This document shows, piece by piece, positions 34,898-43,167 of a stretch of DNA of 50,612 bases. Position 1 is the first letter of the stretch. Each line of letters opens with the position of its first letter. A model generated the notes under the pieces. It was not told where the DNA came from and made no database searches. It worked only from the letters and a program-made list of their open reading frames with translations. The DNA is taken from assembly GCF_000521215.1 (NCBI RefSeq), contig NZ_KI928917.1:375008-425619 (forward strand). Reading direction: 5' to 3'. A program made the translations under genes and the position numbers. This DNA is from Labrenzia sp. DG1229. Lineage in GTDB: Bacteria > Pseudomonadota > Alphaproteobacteria > Rhizobiales > Stappiaceae.

Positions 34898-36412
34898 ATG
34901 TCTGACCTTCAGGACAACATTCAAAAGCTTGACGGCTACCTTGCCCGGTTCAAAAACACCGGCGTCTTGAACCAGATCGGCGGCGAGGCGCTGCCGGCCC
35001 AGTCCGGCGAGGCGTTCGAAACCCGCTCCCCGGTGGACGAGAGCCTGATCTGCAGTGTCGCCAAAAGCGGTGCCGCCGATATCGATGCAGCTGCCAGGGC
35101 CGCGAAGGCGGCCTTTCCCGCCTGGCGGGACATTGGTGGGGCCGAGCGCAAGAAGATCCTGCACAGGATTGCCGACGCCATCGTGGAACGCGCGGAGGAA
35201 ATCGCACTGTGCGAATGCTGGGACACCGGCCAGGCCCTGCGCTTCATGTCAAAGGCGGCGCTGCGCGGTGCCGAGAATTTCCGCTTCTTTGCCGACAGGG
35301 CTCCGGCGGCCCGGGACGGCCAGTCCCTGCCCTCGCCCACCCTGATGAACGTGACCACCCGTGTGCCCATCGGCCCGGTCGGCGTGATCACGCCGTGGAA
35401 CACGCCGTTCATGTTGTCGACCTGGAAAATCGCTCCGGCGCTGGCGGCAGGCTGCACAGTGGTCCACAAGCCGGCGGAGTTCTCGCCGCTGACCGCGCGT
35501 ATCCTGATGGAGATCACCGAAGAAGCCGGTCTGCCGAAGGGTGTCTGGAATCTCGTCAATGGCTTTGGCGAGGATGCCGGCAAGGCGCTTACCGAGCATC
35601 CCGACATCAAGGCGATTGCCTTTGTCGGCGAGAGTCGGACCGGCTCCATGATCATGAAACAGGGCGCCGATACGCTGAAGAGGGTGCATTTCGAGCTAGG
35701 CGGCAAGAACCCGGTCATCGTGTTCGACGATGCGGATCTCGACCGGGCGCTCGATGCGGCGATCTTCATGATCTATTCGCTCAACGGCGAACGCTGCACC
35801 TCCTCCTCGCGTCTTCTGGTTCAGGAGACAATTGCAGACGAATTCGAAACCAGGCTGATTGAACGGGTCAACGCCATCAGGGTCGGCCATCCGCTCGATC
35901 CGCTGACCGAGGTCGGCCCGCTGATCCACAGAACCCATTTCGACAAGGTGACGGGTTATTTCGCCATTGCCCGGCAGAACGGCGCGACCATTGCCGCAGG
36001 CGGTCAACGTGTCGGCGACACCGGTTACTTCGTCCGCCCGACCCTCTTCACCGGCGCAACCAACACCATGGCCATTGCCCAGGAGGAAATCTTCGGGCCG
36101 GTGCTGACCTGCATCCGCTTCAACACCGAGGACGACGCCCTCCGGATTGCCAACGATGTCCCCTATGGCCTCACCGGCTATGTCTGGACCAACGACCTGA
36201 CCCGCGCACTGCGCTTCACGGATAGCCTGGAAGCGGGAATGATCTGGGTGAACTCGGAAAACGTCCGCCACCTGCCCACCCCCTTCGGTGGGGTCAAGGC
36301 CAGCGGTATAGGACGCGACGGCGGCGACTGGTCCTTTGAATTCTACATGGAACAGAAGAACATCGCCTTCGCGACAGGTAACCACAAAATTCCGAAACTC
36401 GGGGCGCTGTGA
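34898..36412 (+). CDS. hpaE: 5-carboxymethyl-2-hydroxymuconate semialdehyde dehydrogenase
   Basis: The 504-residue aldehyde dehydrogenase has Cys300 (NGERCTSSSRLL), Glu266 (FELGGKNPVIV) and Asn168 (TPWNTPFML). The N-terminal KNTGVLNQIGGE and C-terminal LPTPFGGVKASGIGRDGGDWSFEFYME are typical of HpaE. It oxidises the ring-cleavage semialdehyde made by HpaD, using NAD. It lies between hpaF and hpaD in one operon. Confidence 0.93.
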   Translation: MSDLQDNIQKLDGYLARFKNTGVLNQIGGEALPAQSGEAFETRSPVDESLICSVAKSGAADIDAAARAAKAAFPAWRDIGGAERKKILHRIADAIVERAEEIALCECWDTGQALRFMSKAALRGAENFRFFADRAPAARDGQSLPSPTLMNVTTRVPIGPVGVITPWNTPFMLSTWKIAPALAAGCTVVHKPAEFSPLTARILMEITEEAGLPKGVWNLVNGFGEDAGKALTEHPDIKAIAFVGESRTGSMIMKQGADTLKRVHFELGGKNPVIVFDDADLDRALDAAIFMIYSLNGERCTSSSRLLVQETIADEFETRLIERVNAIRVGHPLDPLTEVGPLIHRTHFDKVTGYFAIARQNGATIAAGGQRVGDTGYFVRPTLFTGATNTMAIAQEEIFGPVLTCIRFNTEDDALRIANDVPYGLTGYVWTNDLTRALRFTDSLEAGMIWVNSENVRHLPTPFGGVKASGIGRDGGDWSFEFYMEQKNIAFATGNHKIPKLGAL

Positions 36413-36499
36413 GCAAGTCTGACTACTGAAAGTTTCCGGACTTCAAGCGCAACAGACACCGCCGGCCTTCCGGCAACTCATGACCAACAGGACGAAGAC

Positions 36500-37480
36500 A
36501 TGCCGATTCCCGCACCCAATCTTTATCCGCCATTCAACATCGTCCGGCTCAGCCATGTGGAACTGGCAGTGACGGATCTTTCGAAAAGCCGGGCGTTTTA
36601 TGTGGATACGCTCGGACTGCAGGTTACTGACGAGAGCCCGGAAGCGATTTATCTGCGTGCAATGGAAGAACGCGGGCACCACTGTATCGTCCTGCGGAAA
36701 TCAGATGAACCCTGCGCCCGTGATCTTGGGTTCAAGGTGTTTGACGAAGATGATCTCGACAAGGCAGTGCATTTTTTTGAAGGCAAGGGACTTCCGGTCG
36801 AATGGGTGGACCGGCCTTACCAGTCGCGCACCTTCCGCACGCGGGACCCACATGGCATTCCGCTTGAATTCTATTCCAGGATGGACCGCCTGCCGCCGAT
36901 ACACCAGCAATACGCACTTTATCGCGGCGTGAAACCACTGAGGATTGATCACTTCAATTGCTTCTCGCCCAATGTCGATGCCTCGGTCGCCTTCTATAAT
37001 GAACTCGGTTTCCGCGTGACAGAATATACCGCGGATGAGGAAACCGGACGGCTCTGGGCAGCCTGGACGCACCGCAAGGGCGGCGTCCACGATATTGCCT
37101 TCACCAACGGCAGTGGGCCTCGCCTGCACCACACGGCATTCTGGGTGCCGACACCGCTCAACATCATTGACCTGCTCGACCTGATGTCCACGACGGGATG
37201 GGTTTCGAACATCGAACGCGGGCCGGGTCGGCATGGTATCTCAAATGCGTTTTTCCTTTATGTCCGCGATCCAGACGGCCACCGGATCGAGATCTACTGC
37301 TCCGACTATCAGACCGTGGATCCGGACCTTGAGCCGATCAAATGGGACCTCAAGGATCCACAGCGCCAGACCCTTTGGGGAGCTCCGGCGCCCAAGAGCT
37401 GGTTCGAGGAAGGCTCGCTGTTTGAAGGTATAGACGTAAAGGCGTCCAGTCTCGCTGCCCAACCGATTGTCGCGCCTTGA
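36500..37480 (+). CDS. hpaD: 3,4-dihydroxyphenylacetate 2,3-dioxygenase
   Basis: The 326-residue protein is a two-domain type I extradiol dioxygenase of the vicinal oxygen chelate fold. The first domain is around VRLSHVELAVTDLSKSRAFY. The second carries the metal ligands: H151 (RIDHFNC), H210 or H211 (RLHHTAF) and E264 (HRIEIYCSD), spaced as in the Brevibacterium HPCD. It opens homoprotocatechuate by meta cleavage. GGACGAAG precedes ATG 36500. This single-gene type differs from the LigB-type HpaD of E. coli. Confidence 0.92.
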   Translation: MPIPAPNLYPPFNIVRLSHVELAVTDLSKSRAFYVDTLGLQVTDESPEAIYLRAMEERGHHCIVLRKSDEPCARDLGFKVFDEDDLDKAVHFFEGKGLPVEWVDRPYQSRTFRTRDPHGIPLEFYSRMDRLPPIHQQYALYRGVKPLRIDHFNCFSPNVDASVAFYNELGFRVTEYTADEETGRLWAAWTHRKGGVHDIAFTNGSGPRLHHTAFWVPTPLNIIDLLDLMSTTGWVSNIERGPGRHGISNAFFLYVRDPDGHRIEIYCSDYQTVDPDLEPIKWDLKDPQRQTLWGAPAPKSWFEEGSLFEGIDVKASSLAAQPIVAP

Positions 37481-37531
37481 ATCTGGCGCATAATCCTCGT
37501 GACCGAATCGCCAGGTTTTAAGGACAAGCGC

Positions 37532-38929
37532 ATGAACTGGGACGAGTTCGCCGACTGGAGCAAGCAGATCGCCGATTGGGCAGCCAACTATCACAAGACG
37601 CTTGCGGACCGTCCCGTCCGTGCGCAAACGACCCCGGGCGAGATCGCGAAGCAACTGCCAGTCGCGCCACCGGAAAACGCCGAGGCCATGGAAACGGTTC
37701 TTGCGGATTTCGAAACCATCGTCATGCCGGGCATGACCCATTGGCAACATCCACGCTTCTTTGCCTATTTTCCGGCCAATGCCGCGCCACCCTCCATGCT
37801 GGCGGAAATGCTGGTTACGACGATCGCGGCGCAGTGCATGCTCTGGCAAACCTCGCCTGCAGCGACGGAGATGGAAGGCGTCATGGTCGACTGGCTGCGC
37901 CAGGCGCTAGACCTTCCGGATACATACACAGGGGTCATTCAAGACAGCGCGTCTTCTGCAACTCTTTCCGCCGTGCTGACCATGCGCGAACGCGCAACCG
38001 GCTTCACCGGCAACCGGCATGGATTGTCCGGCAAAGGCAATCTGCGCATCTACTGCTCGGACCAGGTGCACAGCTCCATTGACCGCGCCTGCTGGATCGC
38101 GGGGATCGGTCAGGAGAACCTTGTCAAACTTCCGGCAAGTGGCCCTCGATTTGCGCTTGATGCCAACGCATTGGATCTGGCCATTGTAAGAGATCTTGAC
38201 GACGGGCACACCCCGGCCGGCATCATCGCGATTACCGGGGGCACCGGTGTGGGCGCTTCCGACCGGCTCGGCCCCGTCCTTGCCGTTGCCCGGAAATACG
38301 ATCTTTACACCCATCTGGATGCGGCCTGGGCCGGGGCCGCGATGATCTGTCCCGAGCTGCGCACCGATTACTGGAACGGCGTGGAAGACTTCGACAGTAT
38401 TGTCTTCAACCCGCACAAATGGCTGGGGGCACAATTCGACTGTTCCGTCCAGTTCCTGTCCGATCCGCAGTCACAGCTCAACACGCTGAAAATCGAAGCG
38501 GAATATCTCAAGACCACCGGGGAAGCGGTCACCAATTATTCGGAATGGACCATTCCTCTCGGCAGGCGTTTCCGTGCATTGAAGATCTGGTTCCTGATCC
38601 GCTCCTACGGGCTGGAAGGTCTCAGAACCCGAATACGCAATCATATTGTCTGGTCCGGGGAAATCTGCGAGCAGATCCGCGCGTTCGAGGGTTTCGAAAT
38701 CGTCACCGAACCGATCCTAAGTCTGTTTTCGTTTCGCTGCCCGGGCGATGACGCTACGCAGCAACGTCTCGTGGATGCGTTGAATGATGATGGACGTATC
38801 TACCTCACCCAGGGAGCCTTTCAAGGCCGCAAGGTCATCCGTTTCCAGGTCGGTCAGTTCGACACGACCCGGGAAGACGTCATGATGGCTGCAGACGTCA
38901 TCAAGGACGTCTGGAGGCGCATCGCGTGA
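37532..38929 (+). CDS. PLP-dependent aromatic L-amino acid decarboxylase
   Basis: The 465-residue group II decarboxylase has the PLP lysine K296 in FNPHKWLG, Asp263 in HLDAAWAG, the cofactor-stacking H180 in SDQVHSSIDRA, and substrate-loop sequence HPRFFAYFPANAAPPSMLAEML typical of aromatic amino acid decarboxylases. It converts tyrosine, DOPA, tryptophan or phenylalanine to the amine; which one is not decided by sequence. ATG 37532 follows AAGGAC; GTG 37499 is an alternative. Its place between hpaD and hpaI suggests that the amine (tyramine or dopamine) feeds the (homo)protocatechuate route. Confidence 0.85.
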   Translation: MNWDEFADWSKQIADWAANYHKTLADRPVRAQTTPGEIAKQLPVAPPENAEAMETVLADFETIVMPGMTHWQHPRFFAYFPANAAPPSMLAEMLVTTIAAQCMLWQTSPAATEMEGVMVDWLRQALDLPDTYTGVIQDSASSATLSAVLTMRERATGFTGNRHGLSGKGNLRIYCSDQVHSSIDRACWIAGIGQENLVKLPASGPRFALDANALDLAIVRDLDDGHTPAGIIAITGGTGVGASDRLGPVLAVARKYDLYTHLDAAWAGAAMICPELRTDYWNGVEDFDSIVFNPHKWLGAQFDCSVQFLSDPQSQLNTLKIEAEYLKTTGEAVTNYSEWTIPLGRRFRALKIWFLIRSYGLEGLRTRIRNHIVWSGEICEQIRAFEGFEIVTEPILSLFSFRCPGDDATQQRLVDALNDDGRIYLTQGAFQGRKVIRFQVGQFDTTREDVMMAADVIKDVWRRIA

Positions 38930-39052
38930 CAACGCGAGTTCAATTGACGGACACGCGCCTTTGAACCGCAATTTCCGGCGCCGGACAGATCGTTTGCACG
39001 CACGGTCCCCGATCTCTTCAACACGGTCAACGGTATCTCACAGGAGTTTTAA

Positions 39053-39838
39053 ATGCCTGCCCCACACAATCCTTTCAAGGCGGCCCTGAAAGAAGGAAAT
39101 ATCCAGATGGGCTGCTGGCTGGGCCTGGCAGATCCCTATCTTGCCGAGGTCAGCGCCCATGCCGGCTTCGACTGGCTCCTGATCGACGGCGAACATGCCC
39201 CGAACGATCTGCGCTCCATCATTGCCCAGATGCAGGTGATTGCGGCAGGCAAGAGCCATGCCGTCGTCAGGCCCGTGATCGGCGAAACCTGGATGATCAA
39301 GCAGCTTCTGGATGCCGGTGCACAGACGCTCCTTGTTCCCATGGTGGAAAGCGCCGAGCAGGCACGCGAACTTGTTGCCGCGGTCACCTATCCGCCACAT
39401 GGTGTTCGCGGCGTCGGCTCCGCCCTTGCGCGTGCGTCAGGCTTTGCAGGCATTCCCGATTATCTGACGACCGCGCGGGACGAGATCTGCCTGCTTGTTC
39501 AGGTCGAGAACCGAAAGGGCATCGCTGCCCTCGACGACATCCTCAACGTTGACGGTGTCGACGGCGTGTTCATCGGTCCTTCCGACCTTGCCGCGGACAT
39601 GGGGCATATCGGCAATCCCGGTCATCCGGATGTCGAAATTGCCGTTCTTGATGCCATGAACAAGATTGTTGCTTCCAACAAGGCCGGCGGGATCCTCACC
39701 TTACAGCCCGGGATGCAGAAAAAGTGCCTCGAGCTTGGAGCGACTTTCGTTGCAACTGCGGTTGATGTCACGCTCTTTGCATCAGCGATGCGCAAGAGCG
39801 CCCAGGAGGCACAATCCCTGCGGAACGGCTTTCCCTGA
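39053..39838 (+). CDS. hpaI: 4-hydroxy-2-oxoheptanedioate aldolase
   Basis: The 261-residue HpcH/HpaI class II aldolase has all key residues, offset by three from E. coli HpaI: H48 (DGEHAP), R73 (VVRPVIG), E152 (QVENRKG) and D178 (GPSDLAADMG). It splits 4-hydroxy-2-oxoheptane-1,7-dioate to pyruvate and succinate semialdehyde. CACAGGAG precedes ATG 39053. A 123-bp gap with an AATTGACGG stretch separates it from the decarboxylase. A perfect palindrome (39833-39846) overlaps its stop. Confidence 0.92.
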   Translation: MPAPHNPFKAALKEGNIQMGCWLGLADPYLAEVSAHAGFDWLLIDGEHAPNDLRSIIAQMQVIAAGKSHAVVRPVIGETWMIKQLLDAGAQTLLVPMVESAEQARELVAAVTYPPHGVRGVGSALARASGFAGIPDYLTTARDEICLLVQVENRKGIAALDDILNVDGVDGVFIGPSDLAADMGHIGNPGHPDVEIAVLDAMNKIVASNKAGGILTLQPGMQKKCLELGATFVATAVDVTLFASAMRKSAQEAQSLRNGFP

Positions 39839-39969
39839 TATCAGGGTTGCTGCGTTTCACAGAAAAAACGGGGCATGATTGAACCGGAAACTCCACACAT
39901 GACCGCAGCCAATTGATTTGACCGCTGTCATGTCCGGAACAAAGTGCACACTTTTCCTCTCACCAAAAT

Positions 39970-41340
39970 TTATTCGATGAAGGTTCGCGACAGGCGTTCG
40001 CTCAATGGCTGTGCAAGGTAGCTGAGGACCGTGCGTTCGCCAGTGGTGATGAACAGGTCAGCCGGCATGCCCGGAACCAGATCCAGACCGGCGACGTTCG
40101 CCGGCTGATTTTCATCAAGTCTCACCTTTGCCACATAGAAGGCATCGCCCGTTCTTTCGTCGGTGACGGAATCGGCAGAAATGTCATAGACCTTCCCGTT
40201 CGCTTCCGGCACGTCCTGAAGGTCGAATGCGCTCAGCCTGACCCTGGACACCTGCCCGACGCGAAGTTTTTCAATATCCGAAATGTTGATGCGCGCTTCC
40301 ACGATCAGCTCTTCACTGAGCGGGACCAGCTCGAGAATGTCTTCTCCCGGGCGCACCACACCACCCAGCGTGTGAAGTGCCATGTTGACGACAGTCCCGT
40401 TGACCGGGGCGCTGACGACCACCCGCCTCTGCCGTTCCACGGCACCCTTTAACTGCGGTTCGACTGCCGCAAGCTGTGCCTCAACAGCCGCAAGGTTCTC
40501 AGAAGCTGATTCAAGACGTTGCTGCTTGGCACTGAAATCATTGAGTTCAAGCTCGCCGATCTCGTTTCGCGCACGGGCCTGATCGGTTCTGAAACCCGCA
40601 TCAAATCCGACCAGACGTTCTATATCCAGGCGTATGGAGTTGATCCTTGCCGCGGTAACGAGCCCCTTTTCAAACAGCGTTTGAAGGGAAGCAAGTTCAC
40701 TTCTGGAAATCTCAATCTGGCGCGCATTGGACTGGCGCTGTTCTTCAAGTCCCCCGATCTCGTCTTCGAGAGCTGTTAGCCGGCGTTTCAGGACATCTTG
40801 TTCGCTCATGCGTGCCCTTGCCTCCGTGTCGAACACACGTTTCTGGGTCAGATAGGCGCTTTCCCAGAGGACCTCGGGAATTTCCTCTTTGATCATGTTG
40901 GCAACGTCTTTCCTGCGGAACGTGGCTTCTCCGCCGATCTGGCCCAGCAGACGTGCGCGTCGCGCCGAGAGTTCGCCAACCTGGCTGCTCAGAACCGTCA
41001 GATCGACTTCCGCCTCGGTACTGTCGAAGACAACCAGCGGCTGCCCGGCTTCGACGACGTCTCCGTCCGACACGAGCAGATCGCGGACGATGCCGCCGTC
41101 GAGGTGTTGCACGGTCTTCCGATTTCCATCGACGACGAAGGAGGCCTCGGCAACCACCGCACCATCCAGCCTGGCCTGTTGCGCCCAATACGCGGTTCCG
41201 CCAAAAAACAGGGCCACGACGAGAAAGCCGAACACGACAAGCTTGCCGATGCGCGGCTCCGGCAAAGGCTCACCCTGGCTTTTTCCGGGCTCAAGATGTG
41301 AAATATGGCGGTTTTGGGAAGAAAGTGTCAGATCTTTCAC
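39970..41340 (-). CDS. Type I secretion periplasmic adaptor (HlyD family)
   Basis: The 456-residue protein has a cytoplasmic N-terminus and one membrane helix (LVVFGFLVVALFFGGTAYW). A lipoyl/beta-barrel part follows, with VDGNRKTVQHLDGGIVRDLLVSDGDVVEAGQPL. A long coiled coil spans about residues 130-300, then a C-terminal beta-barrel ends in LVPGMPADLFITTGERTVLSYL, the standard end of PrtE/HlyD adaptors. It links the ABC exporter to an outer-membrane TolC protein, which is not in the window. Its start overlaps the ABC gene stop by 4 bp. Confidence 0.92.
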   Translation of the reverse strand: MKDLTLSSQNRHISHLEPGKSQGEPLPEPRIGKLVVFGFLVVALFFGGTAYWAQQARLDGAVVAEASFVVDGNRKTVQHLDGGIVRDLLVSDGDVVEAGQPLVVFDSTEAEVDLTVLSSQVGELSARRARLLGQIGGEATFRRKDVANMIKEEIPEVLWESAYLTQKRVFDTEARARMSEQDVLKRRLTALEDEIGGLEEQRQSNARQIEISRSELASLQTLFEKGLVTAARINSIRLDIERLVGFDAGFRTDQARARNEIGELELNDFSAKQQRLESASENLAAVEAQLAAVEPQLKGAVERQRRVVVSAPVNGTVVNMALHTLGGVVRPGEDILELVPLSEELIVEARINISDIEKLRVGQVSRVRLSAFDLQDVPEANGKVYDISADSVTDERTGDAFYVAKVRLDENQPANVAGLDLVPGMPADLFITTGERTVLSYLAQPLSERLSRTFIE

Positions 41341-43088
41341 TGGACTGCCCTTTCCTGATTGGTCTTTGTGATTTCATTCGAGTTCCGGCTACGGGCCGGA
41401 AGGACGTTTCGCTTCATGTCGCGCAAGACCTCGTCGCGCCTGCCGAAGGCCGTCTGGACCCCCTGGTTAAGCACAAGCACCTTGTCAACAACCTGCAAGG
41501 TGCTGGGACGATGGGTCATCATCACAACGACACCGCCTTGCTCCTGGGTGGCGCGGACCGCTTTCTGGAGCGCGGCCTCACCCGTTGAATCTAGATCGGA
41601 ATTCGGTTCGTCGAGCACCAGCAGAAACGGATTGCCGTAAAGCGCCCGGGCAAGTGCGATCCGCTGACGCTGGCCACCCGACAGGAAGTAGCCGTTGCCG
41701 ATCTGTGTTTCATAACCGTCCGGCAGGTTCGAGACGAGGTCATGGACGTCGGCGGCGAGCGCAGCTTCCAGCACGAGAGCATCGTCGATTTCAGCGGCAA
41801 AACGGGCAATGTTCTCCCTGATCGTGCCGTCGAACAGCGCCACGTCCTGGGGCAGGTAGCCGATATGGCTGCCCAGGTCCTCGGCCTCCCATTTGGCCGT
41901 CGGATTGCCGTCAAGCCGGATCGAGCCGCGCTGCGGTGTCCAGACACCGGCAAGCATTTTTGCCAGTGTCGTCTTGCCGGAAGCGCTCGGCCCGATCACC
42001 GCAACTGCATCCCCGGCCTGCAAGTTCATGCGGATATCGGACAAGGTTGCATTTTGTGCCGTCGGCGGACCCGCCTTCTGGATCGCCACGCTGACCGACA
42101 CCTGCGGCCGAGGCAGCTGAAGCCGTCTTTGGCCGGCCGGATACTCGTGAACAAGTTTCTTCAGCTTGGCATAAGATCCCGTGGCGGCCAGAAAACTGCG
42201 CCATTGCCCGATCAGCTGATCAATCGGAGCGAGAGCCCTGCCGAGCACGATGGTTGCCGCGATCATGATGCCGGCTGAGCTTTCGCCCGTAATCGCAAGG
42301 GCTGCACCGAGCCCCAGAATAGCCGACTGAAGCCCTGTCCGGAGGGTTTTGGAGACGACCGAAAATGTGGAAATGCGATCGTTCACCCTGCCTTTCAGGC
42401 GATGTGCTTCAAATTGCAGCTGGCGCCATCTTTGCGCTAGGTCGCCACGCATACCCATGGCATGGACTATTTCGGCATTTGCCTCTCCAGCCCTGTAGAG
42501 CGTGTCGCTACGCCTGCGCGCTTCGGCAGCTTCCATCATCGTTTCGTGGCTGCGCGCATTGTTGATCAGCGCCAGAACAGTCAGGACGATCGCCCCGGCC
42601 AGTCCCAGATGGCCAAGATAGGGATGGAGAACATAAAGGACGGCGATGTAGACCGGTATCCATGGCGCATCGAAAAACGCAAGCAAGGTACTTCCGGAAA
42701 TGAAATCCCTGAAGCCGTTCACATCCTCGATCGAATTTTCGCTTGCCGACTGGCTGCCGTGAATTTTCCGCTGCATTGCAGCGTTCAGAACGGGAACGCC
42801 GACGTTCAGTTCGAATCTGGCGCCCAGACGGTTCAACATCCGCTGACGGACCCAGTCGAGCAAACCGATTACGACAAAAACACCGCCGAGCAGCAAGGTA
42901 AGGGCGATCAGCGTGTCCATATTCTGGCTGGTGAGCACCCGGTCATAGACCTGCAACATGTAGAGGGGTGCAGCAAGCGCAAGAATATTGAGAGCCATGC
43001 TGAATGCGGCAATCGCCCAAAAACCTGCACCCAGCGAAGACCAGGCATTGCGGACGGGGGAGATCTTACGGAACATTTCTTGCTCCAT
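41337..43088 (-). CDS. Type I secretion ABC exporter (PrtD-like)
   Basis: The 583-residue protein fuses six membrane helices (first about 320 residues) with an ABC ATPase. Walker A is GPSASGKTT (366-374), the signature is LSGGQRQR (469-476) and Walker B is LLVLDEP (489-495). There is no N-terminal C39 peptidase domain, so it exports proteins with an uncleaved C-terminal signal, the RTX protease or adhesin type. It follows the adhesin gene by 79 bp on the same strand; that protein is the probable cargo. Confidence 0.93.
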   Translation of the reverse strand: MEQEMFRKISPVRNAWSSLGAGFWAIAAFSMALNILALAAPLYMLQVYDRVLTSQNMDTLIALTLLLGGVFVVIGLLDWVRQRMLNRLGARFELNVGVPVLNAAMQRKIHGSQSASENSIEDVNGFRDFISGSTLLAFFDAPWIPVYIAVLYVLHPYLGHLGLAGAIVLTVLALINNARSHETMMEAAEARRRSDTLYRAGEANAEIVHAMGMRGDLAQRWRQLQFEAHRLKGRVNDRISTFSVVSKTLRTGLQSAILGLGAALAITGESSAGIMIAATIVLGRALAPIDQLIGQWRSFLAATGSYAKLKKLVHEYPAGQRRLQLPRPQVSVSVAIQKAGPPTAQNATLSDIRMNLQAGDAVAVIGPSASGKTTLAKMLAGVWTPQRGSIRLDGNPTAKWEAEDLGSHIGYLPQDVALFDGTIRENIARFAAEIDDALVLEAALAADVHDLVSNLPDGYETQIGNGYFLSGGQRQRIALARALYGNPFLLVLDEPNSDLDSTGEAALQKAVRATQEQGGVVVMMTHRPSTLQVVDKVLVLNQGVQTAFGRRDEVLRDMKRNVLPARSRNSNEITKTNQERAVQ

Positions 43089-43167
43089 TTCCTAAGTTCG
43101 GGTCGAAGTACTTTTCGGGAAAGTTCCAGGGTGGCGGAGGCGAACACCGCCACCCCGGGCAACCGGC

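Noticed and set aside
39833..39846. Perfect palindrome CCCTGATATCAGGG at the hpaI stop as a terminator
   Set aside because: No T run on either strand and no loop; could be chance.
40798..41588. Plus-strand frames opposite the HlyD adaptor and ABC gene
   Set aside because: Shadows; the minus-strand proteins have all family motifs.
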